Assembly (NCBI RefSeq): GCF_003952465.1
Contig: NZ_CP034448.1
Location: 6,921,001 to 6,985,000 of the forward strand
DNA length: 64,000 bases
DNA from: Mesorhizobium sp. M1B.F.Ca.ET.045.04.1.1
GTDB lineage: Bacteria; Pseudomonadota; Alphaproteobacteria; Rhizobiales; Rhizobiaceae
Direction of reading: 5' to 3'
A program made the translations under genes and the position numbers. Every line of letters starts with the position of its first letter. Within the stretch, counting starts at the first letter, position 1. The notes below the pieces were generated by a model. It searched no databases. It saw only the letters and a list, made by a program, of their open reading frames with translations, and was not told the origin of the DNA. This document shows, piece after piece, positions 56,301 through 64,000 of this stretch.

Positions 56301-57458
56301 TCAGAGGAATCGAAGGTCGCGATCGCCGTTGCTCAGGACCTCCGCCCCTCCATCGGTCACCAGGATCGTCTCGCTGCAACCGATCGCGAAACGGCCCTCC
56401 TCGTCGGTCAGGAACAGCGGCATGTGCAGCGCCATGTTGGGCCGCAGCACATTCTGGCCGCCCGGCTCTAAGCTGGTGTAGCCCCGCGTCGACCAACCGA
56501 GACCGCATGAATAGCCAACGCGCTGGCGGAATGTCTGCGGACGGCCAGCCCGCTCTACGACCCCTCGTGCGGCAGCATCGACGTCTCCGGTCAATGCCCC
56601 GGGCATCGCAGCTGCGATCGCCGCCTCCAACGCTGCGTTCGAGAGTTCATACAGAGCCGTGGCCTCGGCATGTCTGCCGTAGATTGCGGAGCGCACTAGC
56701 CCGGCGGCGTAATCATGAAGCCTGCCACCGACCTCGATGTAGGCGACGTCGCCCTGTTTGAGGCGGTTGTTGCCGGACTTCGCGTGCCCTACGGCTGTGT
56801 GATCTCCGAATAAAATCCCGAACAAAGTCGCGTCTACCCCCGTGGACTCTACGGCCGCCTGGACGATAGCGGCGGCCTCGAGCTCGGACACGCCCTCCCT
56901 GAGGACGTCAACAAAGGCGGCAACGCCGGCCTCCGTCCCCTTCATCGCCTTTCGCATGACGGCGATCTCCTCTGCCGACTTGATGTCCGCCACAGTGAGA
57001 ATCAGACGGGAGACGTCCACAACCTCGATGTTCGGAAGTAGCTCTTGTAGCTCCATGGCGTCGCGGGCCGTCATTCCAAAAAGGTCGAGCTCCATTCCGA
57101 CGCGCCCCCGATCCAGCCCAAGCGATCGCATCACTTCAGCGCAGACCTTGCCCGCTTCGGTAAGCTGGTGATACGTGTGGATCTTGAGAGGAATGCTCTC
57201 GGCCCGGACATTCCATTCGTCGAACAAGCGGACGATATTCGTTCGCGGCACGTGTGGCGCGATGATCAGGTAATAGGGCCTCGCGTACGAGCCGGAGGCA
57301 GCATGTCCAGTCAGGTACTGGTGGTTGCGCGAGAAAGTCGATATGACTGCGTCGACTCCAAACTCCTGGAATCGGTCAAGAACAGCTTGCCAGCGACGGT
57401 TATACTCCGCCTCGCTAAAAGGAAGCCCGGGCGCCAAGCTCGACTGAGTGTTCGCCAT
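56301..57458 (-). CDS. M24-fold hydrolase, creatinase-like, second copy
   Basis: A 385-residue pita-bread-fold protein, distant paralogue of 28528-29694. N-terminal: YNRRWQAVLDRFQEFGVDAV, NHQYLTGHAASGSYARPYYL. Catalytic: IKSAEEIAVMRKAMKGTEAG, GNNRLKQGDVAYIEVGGRLH, LRPNMALHMPLFLTDEEGRF, CSETILVTDGGAEVL. Metal-ligand positions again are Glu and Gly (YIEVGGRLHDYAAGLVRS) and Leu/His replace the Glu of true aminopeptidases, so a metal-independent creatinase/ectoine-hydrolase-type reaction is more likely than peptide cleavage. gaggagaggta precedes ATG 57458. Repeat C lies 54 nt upstream. Confidence 0.82.
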   Translation of the reverse strand: MANTQSSLAPGLPFSEAEYNRRWQAVLDRFQEFGVDAVISTFSRNHQYLTGHAASGSYARPYYLIIAPHVPRTNIVRLFDEWNVRAESIPLKIHTYHQLTEAGKVCAEVMRSLGLDRGRVGMELDLFGMTARDAMELQELLPNIEVVDVSRLILTVADIKSAEEIAVMRKAMKGTEAGVAAFVDVLREGVSELEAAAIVQAAVESTGVDATLFGILFGDHTAVGHAKSGNNRLKQGDVAYIEVGGRLHDYAAGLVRSAIYGRHAEATALYELSNAALEAAIAAAMPGALTGDVDAAARGVVERAGRPQTFRQRVGYSCGLGWSTRGYTSLEPGGQNVLRPNMALHMPLFLTDEEGRFAIGCSETILVTDGGAEVLSNGDRDLRFL

Positions 57459-57511
57459 TACCTCTCCTCCGCTCCCGTCGTTGTGCTTAGATGGTCAACT
57501 GCCGGGTGGTT

Positions 57512-57556
57512 TGCGTCAAATGCAATTTTTATATTTTTGCCATCTAGCGGCGAGAT
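57512..57556 (-). repeat. Upstream repeat A/B/C, copy C
   Basis: tgcgtcaaatgcaattttta ... catctagcggcgagat, 54 nt upstream of the M24 gene start. Same element as at 22535-22579 and 30088-30131. Confidence 0.6.
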
Positions 57557-57707
57557 GCCCCTATGGGGTGAAGTCCTAACCTGCTTGATGCACGGAGATG
57601 AGCTTTCGGCGGCCTGAAGCGGCGATCTGGTTGCCTTTACCGTGCGTCTTCCCAAGCGTAATAGGCGCCGGCGGTGATCCGTCGTGATGGAAGGCGAGTG
57701 GTTTGGG

Positions 57708-57930
57708 TCAGCGGGTTTGTTTCGGGACGTCTGCGCCCCATTGTTTATGTCGCGAGTTGCGGGATGCGACTGAGGACGGTGCGCAGGATACGCTGGTCCG
57801 GGCAGGATGTCGGCAATGCAGGCGAATTTGGGTTTTCATCTCGACCACGCGGCCGTCGAGCTTGAGGAGCGTGAGCCGCAGTGTGGCTAGCTGGGCACCG
57901 CATCGCGCAGGGTGAGCATCAGATCCTATG
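57708..57930 (-). pseudogene. Possible IS1380-family transposase C-terminal scrap
   Basis: Minus strand: LATLRLTLLKLDGRVVEMKT then QIRLH, with CPDQRIL-like text in the next frame. This recalls the end of IS1380 transposases (LRL.LLKI.ARV.E.KT.I...). Short and frameshifted; weak evidence. Confidence 0.35.
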
Positions 57931-58221
57931 AGGAGGGTGGACAGCGACCTGCGCTGTGGCAAAGTGAGGTCGCGGAACCAACACCTTACCCTGGAGGCAA
58001 GCATGCCCGTTGCAGCTCACCAATCCGAAGGGCCGACGGCTATCCGTATCGATCTTGGCGCAATCTTCGTCCCATTTCGAACTCTTATGTCAAATGCAAG
58101 CGGCATGGCCACGACTGTTCATCCCGCCAACAATGGGTGGTCCTGCTTAGATGCTATAGGGCGAGCGGCGAGGTGTGGCATCCTTCGGCGCTGTTGAATC
58201 CACCATCAGAAGGAGCCGCCC

Positions 58222-59077
58222 CATGTCGTAGTCTTTTGACTCAAGCCGGTCCCTTACCGCTCTCGAACAGGATAACACGATCGTCGCCGTCATCGAGATG
58301 AGCAAGGCGAAGTGGGTGATTGCCGCGCTTGTTCCGGGTTTCAAGCGCCAGCCGCTCGACATGGTGATCACCTCGCTGTCGCCAGTTGGCGGCGAGAAGA
58401 TGTCGAAGCATTCGGTGGCGGCCGGCAACATCGCCGGACTGCTGGCGCGCTTTGTCGAGCTTAAAAAGAAGGCAGAGGCGCGACCGGGCAGTGTTCTCCG
58501 ATCGTGATCCATGAGGCCGGGCTCGATGGTTTCTGGATCCATCGAAAGTCACGTCGTCGATGCGGCGTCGATTGCGATTTCGCGCCGGCGCCGTCGCGCA
58601 AAGACCGACAAGATCGACGGTGAGGCGCTGATCCGGGCGTTGCTGGCCTACAAGCTAGTCGAGCCACGGGTGTGTGCGATGCTTCGGGTAGCGACGCCCC
58701 AAAAGGAGGACCGTTGCCGCATCACGCGTGAGCGCAAGGCGTTGACGGACGAGCGCGTGCGCCACGTCAACCGCATCAATGGCCGGCTGTTCGCCCACGG
58801 CGTATCCGCCCAAGAACCAATGCATCGCGACCGGCGCAAGCGACTGGAGGCGCTTAAGACCGGCGACGGCTGAGCGATGCCTGCATATCTGAAGATGCAG
58901 ATCAGCCGGGAACTTGATCCGCTCGAATTGCTGCTGGAACAGATCAAGGCGGTTGAGGCTGCTCGCGATGCTGTGCTCGCTGCCGCGCATGTCGTCTCCC
59001 CGGCACCGGCGATGCTGATCAATCTAAAATGCATCGGGCCGGAGTTCGCCGCCTTCCTGTGGTCCGAAGGCTGTTAG
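58222..59077 (+). pseudogene. IS110-family transposase remnant, frameshifted
   Basis: Plus-strand frames give LTALEQDNTIVAVIEMSKAK then WVIAALVPGFKRQPL (start of the DEDD domain), HEAGLDGFW, VDAASIAISRRRRRAKTDKI then DGEALIRALLAYKLVEPRVC, RVRHVNRINGRLFAHGVSAQ, PAYLKMQISRELDPLELLLE and APAMLINLKCIGPEFAAFLW. These are IS110 motifs in order but across several frames; the end after LWSEG is missing. It belongs to a different subtype from the IS110 remnant at 44.8/47.7 kb. Confidence 0.8.
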
Positions 59078-59352
59078 CGATACTTCGAGAACCGACGACA
59101 GGTCAAGCGCTCGACTGGCCGGTCGAGCGGGGCCTGAGGCGACAGCGCGGTCAGAGGCGTCTGTTCCTCGGGTTTCCAGACGAGGAATTGCCGCATACTG
59201 GTGGAGTGAGAAGTCATGGCGTTTTCTTCCTAGGGTCGAGAATAGGGCGCCAACGTCACCGAAGTTGCAGGTGGGCGATTTGCGATCCGATCTCGTGACA
59301 CCGTCGCGGGTCGAGAAAAAGCAATGCGGGTCACCTCGTTGCATTCGTACAC

Positions 59353-60237
59353 TCATCCCAGACGTTCCGAAGCATGGGAGCCTGGCGAAGCGGGGAAGAC
59401 CACGGTCTTGTTCCCGTTGAGGAAGACGCGGCGGTGGAGATGAGCATGGATCGCGCGTGCGAGAACCTGGCTTTCGACGTCGCGCCCGAGCGATATATAG
59501 TCGGATGGGCTCTGGGCGTGGGTGACGCGCACCGTGTCCTGCTCGATGATCGGCCCTTCGTCGAGATCGGCGGTGACATAATGCGAGGTCGCGCCGATCA
59601 GTTTTACCCCACGCTCAAAAGCCTGCTTGTAGGGGTTCGCTCCTTTGAATGACGGCAGGAAGGAGTGATGGATGTTGATGATGCGGCCGGACATCTTCTC
59701 GGACATCTCATTCGACAGCACCTGCATGTACCGGGCGAGCACCACCAGCTCCGCGCCGGTCTCCTCGACGATGCGCATCTGCTGCGCTTCGGCTTCCCTC
59801 TTATTCTGCTTCGTAACTTTGACGTAGTGGAACGGAATGTCATGGTTCACGACCAGCTTTTGGTAGTCCAGATGGTTCGAGATCACCGCCACTATGTCGA
59901 CTGGCAGCGCTCCGATGCGCCAGCGATACAGAAGGTCATTGAGACAATGGCCGAAGCGCGAGACCATGATGATCACCCTCATCTTCTGGCTCTCGTCATG
60001 GAAGGCGAAGTCCATTCCGAACGTCTCGGCGGTGTCAGCAAAGCCGTTGCGCAGCGCGTCGAGGCCAGCGCCATCTTCAGAGATAAAGCTCACGCGCATG
60101 AAGAAGTTGCCGGTCTGCGTATCGTCGAACTGCGAGCTGTCGGTGATGTTGCAGCCGCTATCGGCGAGGTATCCTGCGATGGCCGCGACGATCCCGCGCT
60201 TGGACTTGCAGGTGACGGTCAGGTAGTATTTGTCCAT
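59353..60237 (-). CDS. purU: Formyltetrahydrofolate deformylase
   Basis: Hydrolyses 10-formyl-THF to formate and THF, balancing the one-carbon pool. The 294-residue product has an N-terminal ACT domain (YYLTVTCKSKRGIVAAIAGY; ITDSSQFDDTQTGNFFMRVS) and a formyltransferase-type domain with IIMVSRFGHCLNDLLYRW, AVISNHLDYQKLV, IPFHYV, MQVLSNEMSEKMSGRIINIH then HSFLPSFKGANPY, and GATSHYVTADLDEGPIIEQD. The Asn-His-Asp catalytic set is present. ATG 60237 matches the family start; an in-frame ATG at 60312 overlaps the folD stop (ATGA) and is the alternative. Placed behind sox genes, it probably handles formaldehyde-derived C1 units from sarcosine. Confidence 0.93.
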   Translation of the reverse strand: MDKYYLTVTCKSKRGIVAAIAGYLADSGCNITDSSQFDDTQTGNFFMRVSFISEDGAGLDALRNGFADTAETFGMDFAFHDESQKMRVIIMVSRFGHCLNDLLYRWRIGALPVDIVAVISNHLDYQKLVVNHDIPFHYVKVTKQNKREAEAQQMRIVEETGAELVVLARYMQVLSNEMSEKMSGRIINIHHSFLPSFKGANPYKQAFERGVKLIGATSHYVTADLDEGPIIEQDTVRVTHAQSPSDYISLGRDVESQVLARAIHAHLHRRVFLNGNKTVVFPASPGSHASERLG

Positions 60238-60308
60238 GGCGAGCTTGCTCGTGTGTGCGGAAGAGATCCATTCGGGCGTGTCAGGTAGAGTGCCGGATTG
60301 CAAGGGGC

Positions 60309-61199
60309 TCATAAGGTGAGCCCCTCAGGCTCGGACAGCCTATGAGCACGGCAGCAGGCGGTAACCGTGTTGGCGAGAAGACAGGCGATGGTCATGGGAC
60401 CGACACCCCCCGGCACCGGCGTTATCGCTCCCGCTACCTCCGCCGCGCTTCCAAAATCCACGTCGCCCACCAGTTGTTGCTTGCCATCCCGCGCGATCCG
60501 ATTGATGCTCACATCGATCACTGTAGCGCCCGGCTTGATCCAGTCGCCGGGGATCATCTCGGGGCGGCCGACGGCAGCGACAAGAATGTCGGCTCGACGG
60601 CAGAATGATGCCAGATCGCGTGTACGCGAATGAGCAATGGTTACGGTGCAGCTGTCATTGAGCAGGAGTTGCGCCATCGGTTTTCCGACGATGTTCGAGC
60701 GCCCCACGACCACGGCTTCAAGCCCAGAGAGATCGCCGAGATGGCTTCGCAGCAACATCAGGCAACCCAATGGGGTACATGGCACCATCGCATTTTGTCC
60801 CGTGCCCAGAAGCCCGACATTCGAAATGTGAAACCCGTCGACATCTTTTGCTGGATCGATCGCATTGATCACCAGATCGGCGTTCAGATGACTGGGTAGA
60901 GGGAGCTGGACAAGGACACCATGAATATCCGGATCGGAATTCAGCTGCTCGATTAGAGCAAGCAGATCGGCCTGAGATGTTTCAGTGGGCAGCTTGTGTT
61001 CAAGGCTGCTCATGCCAGCTTCGATAGTCTGCCGTCCTTTGTTGCGCACATAGACTTCCGACGCCGGATCGCCGCCTACCAGAACCACTGCCAGGCCCGG
61101 CGTAATGCCGTGTTCCTCCTTGAGCCAGGCCACATGCCCAGCAACGCTCGACCGTAGCTGCGCGGCGGACTCTTTGCCGTCGATGATCTGAGCGGTCAT
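60309..61199 (-). CDS. folD: Bifunctional methylene-THF dehydrogenase / cyclohydrolase
   Basis: Oxidises 5,10-methylene-THF to 10-formyl-THF. The 296-residue product has GLAVVLVGGDPASEVYVRNK with the active Lys in YVRNKGRQTIEAGM, VQLPLPSHLNADLVINAIDP, KDVDGFHISNVGLL, CTPLGCLMLL, VVGRSNIVGKPMAQLLL, ADILVAAVGRPEMIPGDWIK and PGGVGPMTIACLLANTV. It lies one base after soxG and overlaps the alternative purU start, so the block soxA-soxG-folD-purU reads as one operon that takes the methyl group of sarcosine to formate. Confidence 0.94.
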   Translation of the reverse strand: MTAQIIDGKESAAQLRSSVAGHVAWLKEEHGITPGLAVVLVGGDPASEVYVRNKGRQTIEAGMSSLEHKLPTETSQADLLALIEQLNSDPDIHGVLVQLPLPSHLNADLVINAIDPAKDVDGFHISNVGLLGTGQNAMVPCTPLGCLMLLRSHLGDLSGLEAVVVGRSNIVGKPMAQLLLNDSCTVTIAHSRTRDLASFCRRADILVAAVGRPEMIPGDWIKPGATVIDVSINRIARDGKQQLVGDVDFGSAAEVAGAITPVPGGVGPMTIACLLANTVTACCRAHRLSEPEGLTL

Positions 61200-61200
61200 G

Positions 61201-61761
61201 TTACCTTTCCTCTAGCCGCTTCGCCGCCGTTTCCAGTGCGTGCCAGAGCGATCCGGCCGACGAGCGCGCGCCCAGCACGGCGATATGAGCCTCGCTGCGG
61301 CGGATGACGAAACAGCTCATATGCTCAAGCCCGGTGCGCGTCGCGCGGCCCGGGCCAAAATCCGCGAGATCGACGTTAACGAGCTTCGACAGCAGTGCAT
61401 CGATAGGCCCTGTGCCGGCTCGCGAAACGATCTCGAACGCGACCCAGCCATCGGTCTGCTCGGTCACCGAGCAGCCAGGGGCGAGTTGCTTGAGCTCGGC
61501 GGCAAAATCCAGCTCGGCGCGGCCTTCCGCCTCGATCATCCACTGATCCAGCCCGGTCCACAGCGCGGCAACCCCCTGCCCTGCAATCCAGCGGCCTGGT
61601 CCGGGAAGAGCGAGGCCGAACGGCGTGGGCTCAACGGTTCCGCGGCGCAGCGCCATGGAGGCAAGCGCCAGACCCCCGTTCTCACGGATCTCCAACGCCC
61701 CGAACGATGCGAGGCGTGGTAGTGCGGCACCGAGCGCGGTGATGGGTCTCAGGTCACTCAC
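61201..61761 (-). CDS. soxG: Sarcosine oxidase gamma subunit
   Basis: Small subunit of heterotetrameric sarcosine oxidase, 186 residues from GTG 61761 (SDLRPITALGAALPR; FGLALPGPGRWIAGQGVAAL; VSRAGTGPIDALLSKLVNVD, GLEHMSCFVIRRSEAHIAVL). GTG 61761 is preferred over an in-frame TTG at 61788 because aaggag lies 9 nt before it; it overlaps the end of soxA by 8 nt. Usual length and place for the family. Confidence 0.88.
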   Translation of the reverse strand: MSDLRPITALGAALPRLASFGALEIRENGGLALASMALRRGTVEPTPFGLALPGPGRWIAGQGVAALWTGLDQWMIEAEGRAELDFAAELKQLAPGCSVTEQTDGWVAFEIVSRAGTGPIDALLSKLVNVDLADFGPGRATRTGLEHMSCFVIRRSEAHIAVLGARSSAGSLWHALETAAKRLEER

Positions 61762-64000
61762 GAAGACGTGCTCCTTCAGGATCGACAAAATGCGCCGGCA
61801 CGACGCGCAGGCGCGCGCTTTCGCCTTCGAGCGGGTTCGCGGCCACGATCACCTCGCCCAGCCGTTCATCGCCATTCTCGAGGAAACCGAGCCCGATCAT
61901 TGAGCCGACATGTGGACTGTAGCAAGCCGAGGTGATCCAACCCTGATCGGTATCGAATTTCCACGGTGCACCTTCCGCAAAAAGATGTGAGCCGCTGACC
62001 ACCTTCCCGGCAGGATCGACGGGCCGCAGCCCGACCAGGCGTCGCCTGTCGCCGGCAAGGCCCTCACGCCGCGACATCACGGCGCCGACGGAATCCTTCT
62101 TCTGCGATACCATACTGCCAAGCCCGACCATGAGGGCCGTCGCCTGTCCGTTCAACTCAGGGCCGGCGGCGTGTCCCTTCTCGATCCGCAGGACCCCCAA
62201 TGCCTCGGTGCCGTAGGGCGTCGCTCCGAGATCGGCTCCCAGTTCCATCAGCCGCTCGATCAATGCGTGGCCGTAGCGTGCGGGAACCGCAATTTCGTAG
62301 GCAAGTTCGCCCGAGAAGGAGATGCGGAAGAGCCGCGCGCGCAGGCCATCGCAGACGGTGAGCTCCGCGCAGGCCATAAAGGGGAAAGCCTCGTTCGACA
62401 GGTCGAACCCGTCAACGATGCGGGCGAGCAGAGCGCGCGACTTCGGCCCGGCGACGGCAATCTGCGCCCAGGCATTGGTCGTGGAGATGAGCTGGACGTC
62501 GAGTTCCGGCCACAGGCATTGCCGCGCGAATTCCATGTTGCGATAGACCAGACCGGCGTTTGCGGTCGTCGTGGTGACCACACAATGATCCTCGGCCAGC
62601 CGCGCGCAGGTGCCGTCGTCATAGGCAAATCCGTCTTCGCGCAGCATAAGCCCGTAGCGGACCCGGCCGACTTTCAGCGTGGCCATCATGTTGCAGTAGA
62701 GACGGTTGAGAAACTCGCCCGCGTCCGCGCCCTGGACATCGATCTTGCCGAGCGTCGTCACATCGCACAGGCCCACTGCGCCGCGCACGGCCCTGGCCTC
62801 GCGGTCCACGCTCTGGCGCCAGTGCGTTTCGCCCGCACGCGGGAAATATTGCGCGCGCATCCACTGGCCGACCTCGACGAACACCGCACCCTGCGCCTCG
62901 GCCCAGTGATGGGTGGGTGTGAGGCGGCGCGGTCGGAAATGCCGCCCTGTATCGCCGCCGCCCAGGACCGAGAGCGTCACTGGAGTGTAAGGTGGGCGGA
63001 AAATCGTTGTTCCAGTTTCCGGGATCGACCTCCCGGTCAGCTCCGCCATCACGGCAAGACCGGTCACATTTGAGGTTTTGCCCTGGTCCGTCGCCATGCC
63101 GAGGGTCGTGTAGCGTTTCAAATGCTCTACCGGCCGCATGTTCTCGGCATGGGCAAGCTTGATATCCTTCACCGTCACGTCATTCTGGAAATCGACCCAG
63201 GCGCGCTTCTTGCCAGGTACGTGGAAGACGGGCGCAACCGTGTAGTCTGCCTCCTCAGCGCGCGGCAAATCGGGCAACGATGCCGCGATTCCAAGTTCGC
63301 CCATCGCACGCTGTGCGGCTCGCGCGCCGGAACGCAAGGCGTCGCCGGTGGAAAAATGGCCCGCCGCCGCACCTGCCGGAATTAATCCAAGAGGCCCATT
63401 CTCCCCGGGCAGGAATGCCTGCAGCGGTTCATTCCAAACAGGCCGACCGCGATGATGCGAAAAGAGATGCACATTCGGGTTCCAGCCGCCAGAGACCCCG
63501 AGCGCGCCGCACTCGATCCATTCGGACCTGCCGTTTGCCTGAACCTCGATCGATTTCAGGCCAAGCCGGCCGCGTGAGCCAGCCACCATGCCCCCCGTGA
63601 TCAGCCGGTAGTCACCGCGAGCCTTCGCGTCGGGGCGCACGTCGATGACGGCGGCGATCTTGACATCCTTGGCGGCCAGATCGCGCGCGGTGCGATGACC
63701 GTCATCGTTATTGGTGAAGACAGCGATGGTCTCGGACGGACATGCCGCCCAGCGATTGGCGTAAGCCCGCATCGCGCCGGCCAGCATGATTCCCGGACGG
63801 TCATTGTCGGCAAAAGCGATCGGGCGCTCTGTCGCGCCCGCCGCCAGGACCGCGCGTTTCGCCGTGATACGCCAGAGTGTCTGGCGCACACGCCCGTTCG
63901 CCTCTGGGAGATGATCGGACACGCCTTCCACCGCGCCATAGATGCCGTGGTCATAGACCCCGAAAACCGTGGTGCGACGCATCACGCGAATGTTCGGCAG
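61754..64000 (-). CDS. soxA: Sarcosine oxidase alpha subunit, N-terminus beyond the window
   Basis: Large subunit that oxidises sarcosine to glycine and passes the methyl group to THF. About 748 C-terminal codons are visible. The NAD/FAD-binding half shows AVLAAGATERPIAFADNDRP and GIMLAGAMRAYANRW, ALGVSGGWNPNVHLFSHHRG, DFQNDVTVKDIKLAHAENMR. The C-terminal half is an aminomethyltransferase (GcvT)-like folate domain: GLCDVTTLGKIDVQGADAGE, FLNRLYCNMMATLKVGRVRY, ISFSGELAYEIAVPARYG, TEALGVLRIEKGHAAGPELN. The reading frame is open to the window end. soxB and soxD would be expected further upstream, outside the window. Confidence 0.93.
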   Translation of the reverse strand: MPNIRVMRRTTVFGVYDHGIYGAVEGVSDHLPEANGRVRQTLWRITAKRAVLAAGATERPIAFADNDRPGIMLAGAMRAYANRWAACPSETIAVFTNNDDGHRTARDLAAKDVKIAAVIDVRPDAKARGDYRLITGGMVAGSRGRLGLKSIEVQANGRSEWIECGALGVSGGWNPNVHLFSHHRGRPVWNEPLQAFLPGENGPLGLIPAGAAAGHFSTGDALRSGARAAQRAMGELGIAASLPDLPRAEEADYTVAPVFHVPGKKRAWVDFQNDVTVKDIKLAHAENMRPVEHLKRYTTLGMATDQGKTSNVTGLAVMAELTGRSIPETGTTIFRPPYTPVTLSVLGGGDTGRHFRPRRLTPTHHWAEAQGAVFVEVGQWMRAQYFPRAGETHWRQSVDREARAVRGAVGLCDVTTLGKIDVQGADAGEFLNRLYCNMMATLKVGRVRYGLMLREDGFAYDDGTCARLAEDHCVVTTTTANAGLVYRNMEFARQCLWPELDVQLISTTNAWAQIAVAGPKSRALLARIVDGFDLSNEAFPFMACAELTVCDGLRARLFRISFSGELAYEIAVPARYGHALIERLMELGADLGATPYGTEALGVLRIEKGHAAGPELNGQATALMVGLGSMVSQKKDSVGAVMSRREGLAGDRRRLVGLRPVDPAGKVVSGSHLFAEGAPWKFDTDQGWITSACYSPHVGSMIGLGFLENGDERLGEVIVAANPLEGESARLRVVPAHFVDPEGARLRE

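Noticed and set aside
22535..57556. Repeats A/B/C as a CRISPR or REP array
   Set aside because: Copies are single, kilobases apart, all in one orientation and near gene starts; no regular spacers and no cas genes.
59078..59352. Minus-strand reading MTSHSTSMRQFLVWKPEEQT
   Set aside because: Protein-like for about 45 codons, but it overlaps the decayed IS110 end and matches no family I know; too weak to call.

Overview
The window looks like part of the chromosome of a GC-rich alphaproteobacterium of the order Hyphomicrobiales (Rhizobiales), most like a Mesorhizobium/Phyllobacteriaceae strain. The reasons are the DinB/ImuA-ImuB-DnaE2 mutagenesis cassette with an alphaproteobacterial SOS box, a Rhizobiales-type porin, an RdfS-TraF-RlxS module like that of Mesorhizobium symbiosis ICEs, and the many hydantoinase, sarcosine-oxidase and peptide-uptake genes. 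This is inference from recognised families only. I see no rRNA, tRNA or CRISPR array.

Layout. 1-5.7 kb: partial dinB (-) facing imuA-imuB-dnaE2 (+) across a GAAC-N7-GAAC LexA box; imuB and dnaE2 carry frameshifts. 5.7-14.6 kb: remains of an integrative/conjugative element, all on the minus strand: ardC, a small broken ORF, DUF2958, a frameshifted ParB-like gene, DUF736, rdfS-like, traF, a VirB1-like lytic transglycosylase, an rlxS-like relaxase and an AbiV-like HEPN gene. No integrase or mating-pair genes lie in the window. 15.2-18.3 kb: porin gene with terminator, a second copy of the porin leader without its porin, a broken MbcA/ParS-like gene and a desuccinylase stub.

18.4-29.7 kb is catabolic: methylaspartate ammonia-lyase with a CaiB-type CoA transferase, an M20 amidohydrolase, a decayed hydantoinase operon (hyuA-hyuB-dctP fused to a second hyuB) divergent from a TetR regulator with a palindromic operator, and a creatinase/ectoine-hydrolase-like M24 protein. 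29.7-34.3 kb is wreckage: a truncated PotC-like permease, IS256 and IS5 pieces, a second desuccinylase stub and a broken amidase. 34.3-44.4 kb holds an IclR regulator, an S9 oligopeptidase, a serine-recombinase remnant and a complete Dpp/Opp-type peptide ABC operon. 44.8-48.3 kb is an IS66 element (8-bp target duplication) nested in an IS110 remnant, next to a partly inverted fragment of a peptide-binding-protein gene. 48.4-53.2 kb is an intact LysR-hyuA-hyuB set. 53.3-55.0 kb is another graveyard (CitE-like, IS21, CaiB-like, IS256 and PotB-like pieces). 55-57.5 kb has an intact AstE/aspartoacylase-type gene and a second M24 hydrolase. 57.7-59.1 kb has IS1380- and IS110-like remnants. 59.35-64 kb is purU-folD-soxG-soxA, cut by the window end.

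How the genes fit together. The intact genes describe import and breakdown of peptides and N-blocked or cyclic amino compounds (peptide ABC importer, S9 peptidase, M20 and M24 hydrolases, HyuAB, desuccinylase), a mesaconate branch for methylaspartate, and one-carbon handling from sarcosine (SoxAG, FolD, PurU). Two families of short dispersed repeats sit upstream of these hydrolase and lyase genes and may be shared promoters or operators. Frameshifts cluster in mobile and duplicated genes and in imuB/dnaE2, while long catabolic genes are open, so I favour real decay over random sequence error, though several indels lie in short homopolymers.
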